DNA from: Arthrobacter sp. PAMC 25486 | Lineage (GTDB): Bacteria > Actinomycetota > Actinomycetes > Actinomycetales > Micrococcaceae | Length of the DNA stretch: 64,000 nt | Direction: 5' to 3' | Assembly: GCF_000785535.1 (NCBI RefSeq) | Contig: NZ_CP007595.1 | Span: 2,936,439-3,000,438 of the forward strand | Part shown: positions 62,301 to 64,000 of the stretch, piece by piece | How the letters are laid out: each line of letters opens with the position of its first letter | Numbering within the stretch: the first letter of the stretch is position 1 | Position numbers and translations under genes: made by a program | Notes under the pieces: model-generated | The model's database searches: none | Seen by the model: the letters and a program-made list of their open reading frames with translations, nothing else | Told to the model about the DNA's origin: nothing

Positions 62301-62492
62301 AGGCGGCAGGCCGGCGTCGTCCGTCCCCAGTGAAGGCAGGGCGACCGACGGGTCCACGGGCTCGCCCTGCCCTCCCTCCACATGCCAGGCCGTCAGCTCC
62401 AGCGGGGCAAGTGGGGTGTGGATGGCGGGGATGATCCGCTCCACAAGCACCCGTTTGAGCCGGTTTTGGATGAGCCCGTGTTTGTCGTGCAT
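59313..62492 (-). CDS. Alpha-mannosidase, GH38
   Basis: 1059 residues from ATG 62492 (GGAAGG upstream). Zinc-dependent retaining enzyme that removes alpha-mannose. GHAHIDSAWLWPVRE supplies zinc ligands, and the nucleophile Asp is in GGMWVESDTNMVGSEA. The remaining zinc-site segment is FGWGDGGGGPTREM. The C-terminal beta domains fill about residues 640-1059. Cytosolic, no signal peptide. First gene of a two-gene glycan unit with the GH5-like enzyme. Confidence 0.95.
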   Translation of the reverse strand: MHDKHGLIQNRLKRVLVERIIPAIHTPLAPLELTAWHVEGGQGEPVDPSVALPSLGTDDAGLPPSAGTVPAASAGSAAAAARVRYEPFSVGQQWGPAWGTSWIHLTGTVPPEARGHKVELVVDLGFSQSWPGFQAEGLVYRPDGTTVKALNPLNTWVPMAGTDSGSTAQGGESIDLYVEAAANPFVFTDNPFVPTQLGEKFTAGDAPRYTMARADINIFNTEVWELVQDFEVLDQLQNELDLGNPRRWDILYALERALDAVSLTDIPGTASVARAQLADVLAQPANASAHQITAIGHAHIDSAWLWPVRETVRKVARTTSSVVNLLKENPEFQFAMSSAQQYEWLKEQRPEVFAKVKEAVAEGRLIPVGGMWVESDTNMVGSEAMARQFTYGQRFFRENFGIECQEVWLPDSFGYSAALPQIVKQAGAKWFLTQKISWNTVNKFPHHTFNWEGIDGTRVFTHFPPVDTYNSQLSGQELAHAVSNFRDKGAAKNSLVPFGWGDGGGGPTREMLARAKRTSDLEGSPQVTIASPSEFFTAAEAEYPNAPVWKGELYLELHRGTYTSQALTKQGNRRSEHLLREAELWSATAAARGLIDYPYDELDRIWKLVLLNQFHDILPGSSIAWVHREAAEQYAQIAQDLAELISTALLALAPPLPDAPATDIAHFNASPYPRLGIAPLSAGVPEPATTEVTVQRDGADVVVHNGLISVRFGADGVISSILDVGANRELVPAGQGANLLQLHADFPNMWDAWDIDEFYKNTVTDIRELDSLEVAIFDGAAHVSIERSFRKSHITQRVRIAPDSKVITVLNEVDWHEQETLLKAAFPLDVHADHARFETQYGHIQRATHENTSWDNARFEVCAHRWVHVGEPGFGAAVINDSTYGHDVSRHPGTNGSSFTTVRLSLLRGPRFPDPETDQGWHTFSYGLVVGADVADAVAAGYEINLLWRGVPGAAADVEPLVSTDSSGALIEAVKLADDRSGDVIVRLYEPLGARAKVRLSASFLVASVVENNLLEQPYDAASLTVGAADTTGVGGNPTMVLTLRPFQILTLRLQKAIK

Positions 62493-62638
62493 GTGCGATG
62501 ACCTTCCCGTGGCGGACGGTGGAATGCATTGAACATTCAGTCTAGTGGGGCAGCTTACGCGGGGGTCATAAGCGGGGAGGTTCCGAGCCATGAAGGGCGA
62601 AAATTGCTGGCGCTGTTGCTGCGGGCGCCGTTCGAACT

Positions 62639-62752
62639 GGCGATTACCGGGTGCTGAATCGAATCGATGACGGCCGGCTGGTCATCGTCGTGGTCCAGGC
62701 AGGGCATCGCCGTGAAATGTACCGGGCCCTTGAACCGGCTGTCGCCACTTAA
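62639..62752 (+). pseudogene. RelE/ParE toxin relic, C-terminal end
   Basis: The frame reads GDYRVLNRIDDGRLVIVV, then QAGHRREMYRALEPAVAT and a stop at 62750-62752. GDYRV.. and GHRREMY are the last two strands of RelE-type mRNA interferases with their catalytic residues. The upstream half of the toxin and any antitoxin are absent, and no start codon exists in frame. Remnant of a toxin-antitoxin locus between the mannosidase promoter and the serine hydrolase. Confidence 0.75.
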
Positions 62753-62792
62753 TCAACGCACAGTTGCCCCCTTTTGCTCCTAGAGTGGAGCC

Positions 62793-63932
62793 ATGACTTC
62801 ATCTGCACAGTTGCCGGGCGCCGGCGCATCCCAGGGCCTTGCCGCCGAAAAGTTCGCCCCCGTCAGGGACCTCTTTGACTCCATGCTCGACGCCGACCCC
62901 TCCTACAGCGCGCAGCTCGCCGTGTATGCGGGTGGAGAGAAGGTGATCGACCTGGTGGGTGGTCCGAACTCCTCTGCAGATTCGGTGACGGGCGTGTTCT
63001 CCTGCTCCAAGGGCGTTGCCGCGCTGGCGTTCAGCCTGCTGGTGCAGGACGGGCTGGTGGACCTGGATGCCACTGTTGTAACGTACTGGCCCGAATTCGC
63101 GCAGAACGGCAAGGGTGGCGTGACGGTTTGCCAGCTGCTTTCCCACCAAGCCGGACTGGTGGGTGTGCAGGGCGGCTTTGCCATGGAGGAATACAACGAC
63201 CTGCCCGCCGTTGCAGACCGGCTGGCCGGGTTGGCGCCGATGTGGCGCCCCGGCAGCGGCACCTTCGGCTACCACGCACTGACCATGGGCGTCTTCCTGG
63301 AGGAATTGTGCCGCCGGGTCACGGGCGAACGTCTGCAGGACGTGTACAACCGCCGCATTCGTGTGCCCTTTGCTGCCAGCATGTATCTGGGCCTGCCCGA
63401 ATCCGAGGACCACCGCTACCGCCCCGTGCTCTTCGACGAGGCGCCGGCACCGGCCTTTTTTGACCCGCATTCCATCGCGGGCGTGTCCGGCAATGTCCAG
63501 GCCGGAGAACTCCTCGGCATGCCCAACCTCCGCAGCGTCCGGGGCGAAGGCAGCACCAGCGGGGCCGGTGTGGGGTCGGCCGACGGCCTGGCCCGCGTAT
63601 ATGCCGGCGCCATCACCGGCATCGACGGGCTGCCCGCCTACCTGACCCAAGAGACCATCGCGCTCATGACCGAGGAGCAGGTGTGGGGCGTGGACCGGGT
63701 CTTCGCCGACACCAGTGCCTTCGCCATCACGTTCATGAAGTCCCATCCGCGCATGGACTTCGGCAGCGCACAGGCGTTCGGGCACGAAGGCGCCAATGCC
63801 GCCATGGGCTACGCCGATCCGCTGTACGGGATTGGCTTTGGCTACGTCCCGGCCAAGAACGAGGAGGGCAGCACCGCCGGCCGCGCCCTCCAGCTCAGCG
63901 CCGCCGTGCGGAAGGTACTGCTCGCACCCTGA
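62793..63932 (+). CDS. Serine hydrolase, beta-lactamase/EstB family
   Basis: 379 residues. Class C beta-lactamase-like fold without signal peptide, as in cytosolic EstB esterases. The nucleophile is Ser70 in the SxxK motif SCSK (Lys73), the second motif is around YHALTMG, and a late HEGANAAMGYAD replaces KTG. Probably an esterase or transacylase, not an antibiotic hydrolase. The last 68 bases of the window after it contain nothing recognisable. Confidence 0.88.
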   Translation: MTSSAQLPGAGASQGLAAEKFAPVRDLFDSMLDADPSYSAQLAVYAGGEKVIDLVGGPNSSADSVTGVFSCSKGVAALAFSLLVQDGLVDLDATVVTYWPEFAQNGKGGVTVCQLLSHQAGLVGVQGGFAMEEYNDLPAVADRLAGLAPMWRPGSGTFGYHALTMGVFLEELCRRVTGERLQDVYNRRIRVPFAASMYLGLPESEDHRYRPVLFDEAPAPAFFDPHSIAGVSGNVQAGELLGMPNLRSVRGEGSTSGAGVGSADGLARVYAGAITGIDGLPAYLTQETIALMTEEQVWGVDRVFADTSAFAITFMKSHPRMDFGSAQAFGHEGANAAMGYADPLYGIGFGYVPAKNEEGSTAGRALQLSAAVRKVLLAP

Positions 63933-64000
63933 CACGCGTCTGAGTTGAAAAATGCGCCCGTGATGCCGCCGAGATATCAGTGGCTATAAGCAATATCGGC

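Overview
The window is high-GC chromosomal DNA of an actinobacterium. Leaderless-looking transcripts, GTG/TTG starts, a DtxR/IdeR iron box, a CsoR copper operator and an actinobacterial gene set (fused D-lactate dehydrogenase, DUF1304, DUF2079, DUF2695) point to the Micrococcaceae, most likely Arthrobacter in the broad sense. That placement is inferred from gene content. Almost the whole window is protein coding. I found no rRNA, tRNA, CRISPR array or intact insertion sequence.

Layout. 1-3020: copper operon csoR-copZ-copA on the minus strand (copA runs off the left edge), with CsoR operators inside its own promoter. 3191-4613: Asp-box beta-propeller protein overlapping a MoaD/ThiS-like protein. 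4639-7677: accessory segment with a small membrane-protein pair, a WYL regulator divergent from an alpha/beta hydrolase, and a broken AraC-type gene. 7678-16061: polyol catabolism: ABC importer without an ATPase, zinc polyol dehydrogenase, SorC-type regulator, xylulokinase and a mannitol/arabitol dehydrogenase. 16233-26645: mostly housekeeping (poxB, DUF1304, YdcF, rlmN, ArsR-type regulator, Pth2, aminotransferase, thioesterase, DUF2695, purB). 26775-28850: a two-gene WXG-like/hydrolase unit resembling type VII secretion cargo. 29375-34376: a HisC-like aminotransferase followed by a branched-chain 2-oxoacid dehydrogenase E1a-E1b-E2 operon whose leader carries a 42-bp dyad.

34377-37045 looks acquired: an IS256-family transposase relic, a secreted glycine-zipper, bacteriocin-like protein followed by a small two-helix membrane protein, and a resolvase HTH relic. 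37050-43487: aminotransferase, GerMN lipoprotein, AAA ATPase, excisionase-type HTH protein, Gfo/Idh/MocA oxidoreductase and an MFS transporter. 43513-44620: iron-regulated heme oxygenase preceded by two 13-bp palindromes and a DtxR box, followed by a terminator and an array of 52-55-bp tandem repeats. 44644-52997: membrane proteins, acetyltransferase, GntR-thioesterase pair, truncated rraA, D-lactate dehydrogenase fusion and a universal stress protein.

53086-56646: an export operon (lipoprotein, adaptor, ATPase, FtsX-type permease) with 4-nt stop/start overlaps at every junction. 57042-57267: a compact minus-strand transcription unit with an inverted repeat, a ribosome binding site, an 18-codon leucine-rich amphipathic peptide and a 25-bp terminator. 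57852-62492: GH38 alpha-mannosidase with a second glycoside hydrolase. 62639-63932: a RelE toxin relic and a beta-lactamase-fold serine hydrolase.

The best candidates for undescribed biology are the short peptide unit at 57116-57172 and the bacteriocin-like pair at 35790-36607. Next are the operator architectures before the 2-oxoacid dehydrogenase operon and before heme oxygenase.
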